64,000 nt of DNA, from contig CAVWLJ010000013.1 in assembly GCA_963755755.1 (NCBI GenBank), positions 1 to 64,000 on the forward strand. The letters run 5' to 3'. Below, one piece after another: positions 27,578-38,026 of this stretch. A model generated the notes under the pieces. It was not told the DNA's origin. It did no database searches and worked only from the letters and a program-made list of their open reading frames with translations. The DNA is from DATKNA01 sp963755755 (GTDB lineage Bacteria > Actinomycetota > Actinomycetes > Actinomycetales > Kineosporiaceae). The position numbers and the translations under genes are program-made. How positions within the stretch are numbered: the first letter of the stretch is position 1; each line of letters opens with the position of its first letter.

Positions 27578-29534
27578 CGCCCTCGCGCACGCCCGACGAC
27601 CGGCACCACCGTCAGCGGCAACATCGTCCGGCCGGTGGGGCCGATCTGGATCTCGGTGCCCATCTGCGGGCAGACCCCGCAGTCGAAGCACGGCGTCCAC
27701 CGGCAGTCCTCGACCTCGACCTCCGACAGCGCGTCCTGCCAGTCCTCCCACAGCCAGTCCTTGTCCAGGCCGCTGTCGAGGTGGTCCCAGGGCAGCACCT
27801 CGTCGACGCCGCGCTCGCGGGTGGTGTACCAGGCGACGTCGACCGGCTCCTGCGCCAGCGCGTCCTCGGCACAGCGCATCCAGCGGTCGAAGGAGAAGTG
27901 CTCGTTCCAGCCGTCGAAGCGGCCGCCGTCCTCCCACACCTTGCGGATGATCGCGCCCACCCGGCGGTCACCGCGCGAGAGCAGGCCCTCGACGATGCCC
28001 GGCTTGCCGTCGTGGTACCGGAAGCCGATCGCCCTGGCGTACCGCCGGTCCGCGCGGATCGCGTCGCGGAGCTTGGCCAGCCGCGCGTCGGTCGCTCTCG
28101 TGGTCGAGCTGCGCGGCCCACTGGAAGGGGGTGTGCGGCTTGGGGACGAAGCCGCCGATGCTCACCGTGCAGCGGATGTCGCGGCTTCCGCTCACCTCCC
28201 GCCCCACCTGGATGACGCGCTTGGCGAGCTCGGCGATCTGCAGCACGTCCTCGTCGGTCTCGGTCGGGAGCCCGCACATGAAGTAGAGCTTGACCTGCCG
28301 CCAGCCGTTGCCGTAGGCGGTCGCGACGGTCCGGACCAGGTCGTCCTCCGTGACCATCTTGTTGATGACCTTGCGGATCCGCTCGCTGCCGCCCTCGGGG
28401 GCGAAGGTCAGGCCCGAGCGCCGGCCGTTGCGGGACAGCTCGTTCGCGAGGTCGATGTTGAACGCGTCCACCCGGGTGCTGGGCAGGGAGAGGCCGACGT
28501 TCGTGCCCTCGTAGCGGTCGGCGAGCTGCTTGGTGATCTCGGCGATCTCGGAGTGGTCGGCACTGGAGAGGCTGAGCAGGCCGACCTCCTCGAAGCCCGT
28601 CGCCGTCAGACCCTTCTCGACCATCGCGCCGACGCCCTCGATGCTGCGCTCGCGCACCGGACGGGTGATCATGCCGGCCTGGCAGAACCGGCAGCCGCGG
28701 GTGCAGCCCCGGAAGATCTCGACGGACATCCGCTCGTGCACGCTCTCGGCCAGCGGGACGAGCGGCTGCTTGGGGTAGGGCCACGCGTCGAGGTCCATCA
28801 CGGTGTGCTTGCTGACCCGCCACGGCACGCCCGGCCGGTTCGGGACGACGCGCTGGATCCGCCCGTCCGGCAGGTAGTGGACGTCGTAGAAGCGCGGCAC
28901 GTAGACCCCGCCCGTGCGGGCCAGCCGGAGCAGCAGCTCCTCGCGGCCCCCCGGCCGGCCCTCGGCCTTCCACCGCCCGACGACGTCGGTGATCTCGAGC
29001 ACCGCCTGCTCGCCGTCGCCGAGGACGGCGGCGTCGACGAAGTCGGCGATCGGCTCGGGGTTGAAGGCGGCGTGCCCGCCCGCGACCACCAGGGGGTGGT
29101 CGTCGCCGCGGTTCTGCCGCCTCGAGCGGGATGCCGGCGAGGTCCAGGGCGGTCAGCAGGTTCGTGTACCCGAGCTCCGTGGAGAAGCTGACGCCGAGCA
29201 GGTCGAAGGCCCCGACCGGGCGGTGCGCGTCCACGGTGAACTGCGGGACGCCGTGCTCCCGCATCAGCGCCTCCATGTCCGGCCACACCGCGTAGGTGCG
29301 CTCGGCGAGGGCGTCGGCGCGCTCGTTGAGGACCTCGTAGAGGATCATGACGCCCTGGTTGGGCAGGCCGACCTCGTAGGCGTCGGGGTACATCAGCGCC
29401 CAGCGCACGGTCGCCTCGCCCGCGACGTCCCAGTCCTTGACCTGGCTGTTGAGCTCGCCGCCCACGTACTGGACGGGCTTGCCCACCCGGGAGAGCAGGG
29501 GTTCGAGCCGGTCGAAGAGCGACTCGACGGGCAT
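27460..29534 (-). CDS. TIGR03960-type B12-binding radical SAM protein (two frameshifts)
   Basis: About 690 residues. The N-terminal B12-binding-like region (MYPDAYEVGLPNQGVMILYE) is followed by the radical SAM core with the 4Fe-4S cluster motif CTRGCRFC in FRGCTRGCRFCQAG and LTFAPEGGSERIRKVINK. The C-terminus is CFDCGVCPQMGTEIQIGPTGRTMLPL. Breaks: near 29115 (one extra C; removal gives ERGDDHPLVVAGGHAAF) and near 28095 (shift gives TDARLAKLRDAIRADRR). The stop at 27460 puts its tail across the convergent membrane gene, so the true end may be nearer 27610. The reaction is unknown; a tRNA-modifying role is often assumed. Confidence 0.88.
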
Positions 29535-29645
29535 GAGGGGGGCCTTTCGCCAGGGCGGACGCGGACGCCGTCCAGCCTAACCCGCGCTCCCCCGGCTCCC
29601 GCCTCGTCGCGGAGATCCTCCGAGCCCGCGGCCCGGAGCGAGCGG

Positions 29646-30072
29646 TCAGAGCCCGGGGAACCAGATCTTGATCTCGCGGCCCGCCGACTCCGCGGAGTCC
29701 GAGCCGTGCACGAGGTTCTCCTGCACCGCGCCGCCCCAGTCGCGGCCGAGGTCGCCCCGGATCGAGCCCAGGCAGAGCCTTGGTCGGGTCGGTCGTGCCC
29801 ATCAGGGTGCGGCAGCCCTCGACGACCCGCTCGCCCTCGACGACGGCGGCCACGACCGGGCCGGACGACATGAACGCCACCAGCGGCTCGTAGAACGGCT
29901 TCCCGACGTGTTCGGCGTAGTGCTGCTCGAGCAGGTCGCGGGACGCCGCGCGCAGCTCGAGCGCGACGATCCGATAGCCCTTCGCCTCGACCCGGCGCAG
30001 CACCTCGCCGGTGAGCCCGCGCCGGACGCCGTCCGGCTTGACGAGCACGAGCGTGCGCTCGGTGGTGCTCAC
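29646..30072 (-). CDS. ndk: Nucleoside diphosphate kinase (one frameshift)
   Basis: This enzyme balances NTP and dNTP pools through a phospho-His intermediate. MSTTERTLVLVKPDGVRRG opens the protein; the active-site NLVHGSDS with the catalytic His and the ending EIKIWFPGL appear only after a one-base shift near 29767, where removing one base yields KALPGSIRGDLGRDW. The joined length (about 141 residues) matches the family. This is a clear case of an error-type break in a core gene. Confidence 0.95.
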
Positions 30073-30321
30073 AGTTCCTCCCGCTCCCCGGGCGACGCGC
30101 CGCCCTCGGCGCGGTGGGTCGGCGTCACCCTATCGGCCGGCTGTCGGCTCGGGTCGGCCCGGACGCCCGGTCCTGCCGAGGTCACCCGGAACGACCAACG
30201 GACACCGACGACCCGATGCCCTGCGGCGGTACTTATCCGGGCCGCTCCGCTCTCGTAGTTGATGGGGGTTCGCGGGGGCGACGGCGCCGCCGTCCGGAAC
30301 GCCGACGACGGAGGTGGAAGC
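30073..30321. promoter_or_regulatory. Divergent region upstream of the exopolysaccharide locus
   Basis: This 249-bp gap between ndk (minus) and the first exopolysaccharide gene (plus) carries both promoters. CTTATCCG at 30232-30239 recurs at 40779-40786 upstream of the PAP2 gene, about 82 and 101 bases before the respective starts, each preceded by GATGCC. This could be a shared promoter or regulator site; it may also be chance. Confidence 0.3.
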
Positions 30322-31833
30322 ATGGTCGCGGAGATCGGCGCAACCGATCGCAACGTCGGCGGCCCCGTCCGGCCGGTGTCGGAGCGGAAGCGGCGGCCGG
30401 CGGCACCGCCCGCGCGGTCCGCTGCGCTCCATGCGCCCGCCGCCGTCCTGCAGCGCTACCGAGTCCTGGCGCTGGCGTCGGACCTCGTCGCCGGGGCGCT
30501 CGCGGCGGGCTGCGCGACGCTGCTGCGCTTCGGGTCGGCCCCCGGCCCTACGTACCTGGCCCTCACCCTGCTCGCCCCGCTGCTCTGGGTCGTGGCGATC
30601 GCCGCCCGCCGCGGCTACGAGGACCGGTTCCTCGGGACCGGCCCGGAGGAGTACCGCAACCTCGTCGACGCGGCGCTGCTGTTCTTCATCGTCATCACCG
30701 TCGTCTCCTTCGTGCTCAAGGGCGACCTCTCCCGCGGCCTCATCGTCGGGTTCCTGCCGCTGGCCTTCGTCACCACCCTGCTCGGGCGGCGGCGGCTGCG
30801 GACCTGGCTCTTCCGGCAGCGGCTCGCCGGGCACGGGATGCACCAGGTGCTCGTCGTCGGGCGGTCGGACACGGTCAGCGACCTGCTCGACCAGTTCGAC
30901 CGCGAACCGTGGCACGGCCTGCTCCCGGTCGGCGCCTGCGTGACCGGCGGCCCGCTCGACCCCGCCCGGGCCGCCCAGGTGCGGGTGACCCGGGGGACCG
31001 ATCCGCGCACGGTGCTCGCCGCGGTCGACGACCTGCGCGCCGACGTCGTCGCCGTCGCGTCCGATCCCGACCTCTCCGGCCACGCGCTGCGGCGACTGGC
31101 CTGGCAGCTCGACGAGCGCGATGTCGACCTCATCCTCTCGCCGGGCATCGTCGAGGTGGCCGGTCCGCGGCTGTCGATCCGGCCCGTCGCCGGGCTCTCG
31201 CTCCTGCACATGGAGCGGCCCGCCACGCGCGGGGGCAGGATGCTCCTCAAGCGGATGCTCGACCGGCTCCTCGGCACCGGGCTCTTCCTCGCGCTGTCGC
31301 CCCTCCTCGCGCTCATCGCGATCGCGATCCGGAAGACCTCCCCCGGGCCGGTGCTCTTCCGCCAGATCCGGATCGGCGAGGACGGCAAGCCGTTCGAGAT
31401 GCTCAAGTTCCGCTCGATGGTGGTGGACGCCGAGGACCGGCGGGCCGAGCTCGAGCCGGAGAACGACGGCAACGGCGTGCTGTTCAAGATGCGTGACGAC
31501 CCGCGCGTGACCCGCGTCGGGGCCCTGCTGCGCCGCTTCTCCCTGGACGAGCTGCCGCAGCTGTGGAACGTGGTGCGCGGCGAGATGTCGCTGGTCGGGC
31601 CTCGCCCTCCGCTGCCGCAGGAGGTCATCGCCTACTCCGACGACGCCAGCCGGCGGTTGCGGGTGCGGCCCGGGATGACGGGGCTCTGGCAGGTCAGCGG
31701 GCGCAGCGACCTCTCCTGGGAGGAGTCGCTCCGGCTCGACCTCCGCTACGTCGACAACTGGTCGCTCGCGCTGGACGCGACGATCCTCTGGCGCACCTGG
31801 CGCGCGGTGATCAGCCGGAGCGGCGCCTACTGA
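30322..31833 (+). CDS. Undecaprenyl-phosphate sugar phosphotransferase starting the exopolysaccharide repeat unit
   Basis: A 503-residue membrane enzyme that places the first sugar-1-phosphate on undecaprenyl phosphate. The N-terminal helices (VLALASDLVAGALAAGCATLL and following) and a central CoA-binding-like domain (VLVVGRSDTVSDLL) lead to the C-terminal catalytic domain: KRMLDRLLG, TSPGPVLFRQIRIG, KFRSM, FSLDELPQLWNV, GPRPPLP, RPGMTGLWQVSGR. ATG 30322 has GGAGGTGG upstream; the earlier in-frame ATG at 30259 lacks this. The frame is intact. It converges on the heparinase-like gene. Confidence 0.93.
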   Translation: MVAEIGATDRNVGGPVRPVSERKRRPAAPPARSAALHAPAAVLQRYRVLALASDLVAGALAAGCATLLRFGSAPGPTYLALTLLAPLLWVVAIAARRGYEDRFLGTGPEEYRNLVDAALLFFIVITVVSFVLKGDLSRGLIVGFLPLAFVTTLLGRRRLRTWLFRQRLAGHGMHQVLVVGRSDTVSDLLDQFDREPWHGLLPVGACVTGGPLDPARAAQVRVTRGTDPRTVLAAVDDLRADVVAVASDPDLSGHALRRLAWQLDERDVDLILSPGIVEVAGPRLSIRPVAGLSLLHMERPATRGGRMLLKRMLDRLLGTGLFLALSPLLALIAIAIRKTSPGPVLFRQIRIGEDGKPFEMLKFRSMVVDAEDRRAELEPENDGNGVLFKMRDDPRVTRVGALLRRFSLDELPQLWNVVRGEMSLVGPRPPLPQEVIAYSDDASRRLRVRPGMTGLWQVSGRSDLSWEESLRLDLRYVDNWSLALDATILWRTWRAVISRSGAY

Positions 31834-31906
31834 GGCCCTCGCCGGGCTGCGCCAGGGACGCCGTCAGCGTCTTCGGGTCCCGGGGTCCTCCGTCAGGGAC
31901 GGACCC

Positions 31907-33919
31907 TCAGGGGAACATCAGCAGCGTGACCAGGCGGCCCTCGGCGGATGCGGTGCCGGACCCGACCAGCGTGGTCGCCGGCACCCGGCGTCCGAAGCCC
32001 GGCGAGTACCAGCCCAGGGGCGGGTCCTCCTCGCCCCGATGGGCGCTCCAGCTCAGCTCGCCCGGCAGCACCAGCGCGGCGCGGCGCACCCGGCCCTCGT
32101 AGGACCAGCTGAGCCGGCACGTGGCGCCGTCCAGCTCCGCCTCGACGTCGGGGCCGAGGTGCCAGGCGAGCCGGACCGGGACGGGCCCGGCCACGTCGAG
32201 GGTGTCGACCACGGTCAGGACGTGCTCGTCCGGGTCGAGCGTGACCTCCCGGCGGTGGGTCGCGGGGACCGCGAGCCGCCGGTAGCCGTCGTGCTGCCCG
32301 ACCCACCGCTGGGTCGCGCCCTGCCCCGCGCTGTGCGCGAGCGTCTCGCCGGTGGCGTGCTCGACCCAGAGGAACGGGCCGCCGGACTCCGACTGGTCCG
32401 CCCCGCCGACCTCGAGCGTGTTGTGGGCCGCGGTCGAGCGGAAGTACGTCCGCCACGCGGGCTCGCCGTGGTAGCAGTACGTGCCCGGGTCGGCCAGGAT
32501 CTCGACCCCGTCGTGCCGCACCTCGACCGCCAGCGCGTCCGCGTGGGCGTGCGCGGCGATGGAGAGGAAGCCGTGCGGCCCGGCGTCGCAGCGGCACCAG
32601 AGCTCCGGGCCGCCGGCGAGCCGGCTGCGCAGGATCACCATGCCGGCGTCGTCGAACCGGTCCGGGCGCTGCTCCGGCCGGTCGGGGACGGTCCGCGCCC
32701 GGCCGACCGCACCCAGGAGCACGGCCTCGACGCTGGGGACCGGGGCCGGCCACCAGGCGGGAGCGCCGAGCAGCTCCCGGCCGGCGCCGAGGGTCGACGG
32801 CCCACGGGTCGAGCTCGGGGTCGTCGACGACGAGGGCGCGGCCCTCGTCGCCGTCCCCCTGCCGGGGCGGGCGCCCGGCGACGTCGAGGACCGCCGCGGC
32901 GGCGTCCAGCATCCGCCCGAGCAGGTCCCACGTCGCGCCTGTCAGCGGCGCGCCGGCGGCGTCCGCCTCGACGGCGGCGACCAGCGCCAGCTCGAGGACG
33001 AAGCGGTGGTAGTCGGTGGCGAGCTCGCGGTTGAGCCCGCTGGGGAAGGTGTTCGCGGCGAGCTCGCGCTCGAGCAGCGCGGCTCGCCTTCGCCCGCCAC
33101 CGCGGCGACCGCTGCGTACCAGGGAAAGGCGCAGGAGGCCGCGAGCAGGCCCGCCGCCTCGGCGATGACGTGGTTGTTCGCCGACGAGGAGTGGCTGGGG
33201 AAGGCCGCGAGGAACTCCTGGTGCCACGCGATCTGGCGCAACGCGTCGGCGTCGTTCTCGAAGAGGTCGTCGACCTTGGGCCACTCGGCGAGCAGCCGCC
33301 GGATCCAGACCCACGACATCAGCCGGATGCCGACCTCGATGCCGTTGGTCCAGTGCACGCCGCTGAGGAAGGGGTTGGCGCGCCACCAGGACCGCAGCTG
33401 GTCGGCGACCGCGTCGGCGTAGCGGTCCTCCCCGGTCAGCCACCAGGCGGCCGCCAGGACGGTGAGGTGGTGGTGCCGGGACATCTCCCAGACCTGCTTG
33501 ACGTTGCCGGTCTCGGCCTCGTCGCGGTGGTTCACGGCGAACGCGAACCGCTGGTCCGGCGCCCGCCGACCGGTGACCGGGTCGAGGAACCAGTCGGGGT
33601 CGGCGCTGTCCGGGCGGGGCACCCCGAAGACCTCCCACCGCCCCGCGAGCACGCCGTCGGCGGCGGCCACGACGGCACGCACCGCGGCGGGGTCCACGGC
33701 GTCCCGTGCCTGCGCGGGCAGCGGGGGCCCGAACGGGCGCTCCGCCAGCAGCCCGGACGGCGCCGGCGCCTCGCTGCCCGGCAGGACCTGCCGGCGGGCC
33801 CACGCGCGCCGGCGACCGTGGTCGAGGGTCCGGCGGGTCACCTCCCCGGCGGACATCCGCCGCAGCCGCCGTGCGTACCAGCCGAGCGTCGCGCCGTTCA
33901 CCGAGCTCACCGAGCTCAC
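31907..33919 (-). CDS. Heparinase II/III-like polysaccharide lyase (two frameshifts)
   Basis: About 670 residues. The helical toroid (LGWYARRLRRMSAGEV, HWTNGIEVGIRLMSWVW, SANNHVIAEAAGL) is followed by the beta-sandwich with SIAAHAHADALAVEV, ILADPGTYCYHG and FRSTAAHNTLEV. Such lyases cut uronic-acid-containing glycans by beta-elimination. No signal peptide is seen, so it may act on the product inside the cell or be attached by other means. Its GTG overlaps the upstream oxidoreductase stop (GTGA); two more in-frame GTGs follow in a GTGAGCTCG repeat. Breaks lie near 33085 and 32800. This gene, the two-domain oxidoreductase and asnB commonly travel together. Confidence 0.82.
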
Positions 33920-36092
33920 CAGGCCACCGGCAGCCTCGTCGCCAGGCTGGTGCCGACGGCGAGCGTGGCGCGTGTCGTGGCCACCAGCGAGTCGAGCGGG
34001 ATCGGCATCGGGGCACCGGTACGAGCGGCTTCGACGAAGCGCCGGAGCTCGTCGCGCTGTCCCTTGTCCTGCCCGGTCCGCGCGCGCTTGGCCGACGTCC
34101 CGCCGCTCGACCAGACCTCGACCTTGCGGAAGTTGTCGAGCCGCCCGGTGCGGCCGCCCCGGGAGACGTCCAGGGTCTCCTTGGGGAAGCGGGCGCTGCC
34201 GTTGGTGACGTAGGAGACGGTGCCCACCGACCCGTCGGCGAAGCGGAGGGTGACGTGCACGTCGGAGCCGCTGCCGGCCGCGTACACCTCGACGGGCGGG
34301 TGCCCGACGAGGGCGCTCAGGGTGTCGATGAAGTGGCCGCCCTCCCCGGCGAAGCGCGATCCCTCGAGCTCCTCGTTGAGGTACCAGCTGCCCGCGGAGA
34401 GCTGCCCGGCATTGACCAGGTAGCGAGCGGTGACGGGGCCGGCGGCGCCGGCCATCCGGTCGCGCAGCTCGACCAGCAGCGGCGCGAACCGGCGGTTGAA
34501 GCCCGACCATGAGCCGGTCGTTGCCGGTGGCGTCGACGACGTCGAGGATGCGCGTGACCTGCTCCTCGCTCAGCGCGAGCGGCTTCTCGACGAACACGGT
34601 GTGCCCGCGCTCCAGCGCCGCGCAGACCAGCCCCGCGTGCGAGGCGTGCCGCGTGACGACGAACACGGCGTCCAGCGCCGTCGTCGTCCAGCACGGCGTC
34701 GACGTCGGTGGAGACGGTGCGGAAGCCGAACTTGCGCTGGGCGTTGACCGCCGACAGCGAGGTGGTCGTCGCCACGGACACCAGCTCGACGTCCGCGTTG
34801 TCGCGAAGGTGCGGCAGCAGCATCGAGGTCGCGTAGTTGCCGGCACCGAGGAAGCCCACCCGCAGGGCGCCGGAGCGCTCGCGGCGCCGGCCGCCGCTTC
34901 GGGGCGTGGGCACGGGTGCGGTGACGGTCCGCTCGACGGGCTCGTCGACGGCGGCGTCCGCCGAGCCGTAGGAGAGCAGGAACCCGACGCCCTGCAGCTC
35001 CCCGGAGGCGAGCCGGTCGTAGACCGTGACGGCCTCCTCGACCGGATGGACGCCGGAGACCAGCGACGCCACGTCGACCGAGCCCTCGGCGAGCAGGTCG
35101 AGGAAGCAGGAGAGGTTGCGGCGCTCGGTCCAGCGCACGTAGCCCGCGGGGTAGTCCACGCCCTCGAGCTCGTACCGGTCGTCGTAGCGGCCGGGCCCGT
35201 AGGACCGGGAGAACCGGACGTCGAGCTCCTTGTCGTAGTAGGCGTTCCACGGCAGGTCGAGCTTGGTCTTGCCGATGTCGACGACGCGGGCCCGGTCACG
35301 GGCGAGCCGCGCCGCGATCTCGACCGGACGGTTCGAGTCGCCGCCCGCGGCGAGCAGGACGTGGTCGGCGCCGAGGCCGCCGGTCCGCTCCAGCAGCACG
35401 CGCTCCAGCTGCGCCAGCCCGGCGTCGTCCGGAACGGCGCAGGCGAGGGCGCCGGCCTTCTCCGCGGCGCGGCACCGGGCCTCCACGGTGTCGAGGCCCA
35501 CGACCTGGAGGCCGGACGCCACGAGCAGGCGCACGACGAGCTGGCCGATGAGTCCGAGCCCGATCACGCAGGCCGTCTCGCCGAGGGAGGCCTCGGCCCG
35601 GCGCACGCCCTGCATGGCGATCGCGCCGACGGTCGCGAACGCCGCGTGCTCCGGGTCGACGCTCGCGGGCACGGGGACGCAGAGGTTGACCGGGACCCAG
35701 TTGACCTCCGCGTGGAGGGCGAACTCGTTGCCGGCGGCCGCGACGACCTGACCCACGGAGAACTGCTCGGCACCGGCGCCGACCTCGACCACGACGCCGC
35801 AGAGGGAGTACCCGAGCGGGGTGTAGCTGTCGAGCCGGTCCATCGCCTTCTGGTACGTGGCGACGACCCCCTGCTGCGACACCGCGTCGACGAGCTTGCG
35901 GACCTGGTCGGGCCGGGCGCGCGCCTTGCCGAGCAGCGACATCCGCGCCTCGCTGACCTTCATCATCTCGGTGCCGGTCGAGATGAGGGAGAACAGCGAG
36001 CGGACCAGGACCCCACCCGGCTTGCACGCGGGTGCCGGGACGTCGAGCACGGAGAGCTCGCCGGACCGGTAGTTCTGCGCGACCTGCTTCAT
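33916..36092 (-). CDS. Two-domain oxidoreductase: zinc-alcohol-dehydrogenase-like plus Gfo/Idh/MocA (two frameshifts)
   Basis: About 720 residues. The first half is a medium-chain dehydrogenase-like domain (MKQVAQNYRSGELSVLDVPAP, YSLCGVVVEVG, CVIGLGLIGQLVVRLL). The second half (from about residue 385) is a Gfo/Idh/MocA domain (LRVGFLGAGNYATSMLLPHL, FVEKPLALSEEQ, GEGGHFIDTL). This fusion is a known family in exopolysaccharide clusters; it is expected to oxidise or epimerise a nucleotide sugar. ATG 36092 is chosen over 36113 because it starts the conserved MKQV. Breaks lie near 34680 and 34505. It is coupled to the lyase by GTGA. Confidence 0.85.
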
Positions 36093-36109
36093 CGGACCTT
36101 CCCAGTCGG

Positions 36110-38025
36110 TCAAGGAGCGCCGACGCCGGCGGCGCGGACGCTGCGGTACCAGAGCTCCATCGACAGGAGCTGCCAGAGCTGCTTGGACATGTCCCGGCGC
36201 CCGCTGCGCTGGTCGGCGACCATGCGGCGCAGCGGGTCGGCCTGCAGCACGCCCGAGGCGACGAATTCGCCGTCGAGCAGGACGTCGTCCAGCAGCGGGC
36301 CGAGGTCGTTGGTCACCCAGGCCCGCAGGGGCGCGCCGAACGAGGCCTTGGGCCGTTCGAGCACGTCACTGGGGAGCCACTCCTGCGCGGCCTCGCGCAG
36401 CGGGACCTTCTGCGTGCGGCCCCGGATCTTCCGGTTGCCCGGGATCGCGAACGCCGCCCGGAAGACCACCGGGTCGACGAACGGCACCCGGACCTCGGTG
36501 GACGCCGCCATGCTCGAGCGGTCGGTGTAGGCGAGGTTGAGCCCCGGCAGGAAGAGCCGGGTGTCGGTGAGGCACATCCGGTTGACCGGATCCGCCAGAC
36601 CGCCCTCGGTGTACATGTCGCGGTGGCCGGCGAGCACGGCGTCGACGTCCGGGCCCAGCGCCGGGTCGAGCAGCCCGGTGAGTTCGTCGGCGTCGTAGAG
36701 GGTGTAGCTGCGCCGGTACGCCTCCTCCTCCGGCAGCTCCGCGAAGCTGAGGAAGCGCTTGGCCCACCGGCTGTACCGCAGGCCGCGGCCGAGGGCGGCG
36801 ACCGGCAGCCGGTCGACGGCGGGCGCGACGACCCGGCTGCGCACCTGGCGCGGGACCAGGCCCTGGTAGCGCGCCCCCAGCAGGCACGCGAGGTGCCTGC
36901 GGTAGCCGCCGAAGAGCTCGTCCGCGCCCATCCCCGAGAGCAGCACCTTGACGCCCGCGTCCCGCGCCGCCTGGCACATGAGCACGGTGTTGATCGCGGC
37001 GGGGTCACCGATCGGCTCGTCGAGCGTGTCCACGATCCGCGGGAGCATGTCGACGACGTCCGGGCTGATCTCGATCTCGTGCAGCCGGATGCCGAGGTGC
37101 GCCGCCATCTTCCGGGCGTAGACGGCGTCGTCGGGCATCGCCTCGAGCCGCTGGTCCTCCGGCCGGAAGGTGATCGTGTACGCCTCGATGGACGGGTCGC
37201 GCCGGGCCGCCATCGCGGTCACGAGGCTGGAGTCGAGGCCGCCGCTGAGGAAGGACGCCACCGGGACGTCGGCGACGAGGTGCGCGGCGACGGACTCCTC
37301 CAGGACGGAGGCGAGGTCGGGCTCGGGCTCCCGGGCGGCGCTGCGGGCCTCCTGCACCGGGTCCCAGTAGCGCTGCGGGACGCCGGCCGAGCCGCGCTCC
37401 CACCGCATCCACGACCCCGCCGGCAGCTTGACGACGCCCTCGAGGGAGGTGACCTCCTCCGGGACGAAGTAGAACAGCGTCGAGGCCACCAGCGCCCGGG
37501 CGTTGACCCGGAGCTCGGAGCCGGCGGCGGCGACGATCGCCTTGAGCTCGGAGGCGAAGATCGCCCCTTCGCCCCGGGGCATCACGTACAGCGGCTTGAT
37601 GCCCAGCGGGTCGCGGGCCAGGAGCAGGCTCCCGTTCCGCTCGTCGTAGAGGGCGAAGGCGAACATGCCGCGGAACCGCGGCAGCGCGTCGGGGCCCCAC
37701 AGCCGCAGGGCCTCGAGCACGACCTCGGTGTCCGAGCGGGTGACGAAGCGGACGCCGTGGCCCTCCAGGACCGCCCGGATCTCCCGGTAGTTGTAGAGCT
37801 CGCCGTTGTAGCTCAGCCACAGGCCGTCCTTGACGAACGGCTGATCGGACTCGGTGGAGAGGTCGATGATCGACAGCCGGCGGTGGCCGAGCTGGACGGT
37901 CGTCTCCCCCGGCTGGCGGAGCGGACGCCGACGGCGTCCGGCCCGCGGTGGGCGATCCGCTCGACCATGGTCCGGACGACCCGCTCCCCGTCCGGCTGGC
38001 AGTAGGCGCCGGCGACGCCGCACAC
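36110..38025 (-). CDS. asnB: Asparagine synthase-like amidotransferase (one frameshift)
   Basis: About 638 residues. The N-terminal glutaminase has nucleophile Cys2 (MCGVAGAYC), with YNGELYNY and RSDTEVVLEAL. The synthetase domain has the ATP-binding loop SFLSGGLDSSLV and LLSGMGADELFGGYRRH. The break near 37925 splits IAHRGPDAVGV from TTVQLGHRRLSIIDLS. The stop of the preceding glycosyltransferase is 1 base upstream. In surface-glycan clusters such proteins probably amidate a uronic acid or other sugar acid in place of aspartate; this is inference from context. A housekeeping asparagine synthetase is the alternative. Confidence 0.88.
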
Positions 38026-38026
38026 G

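Noticed and set aside
16180..29780. Programmed frameshifting in obg, rne and ndk
   Set aside because: No slippery sequence with a pseudoknot was seen, the shifts go in varied directions, and these families are not frameshifted elsewhere. Sequence error explains them better.
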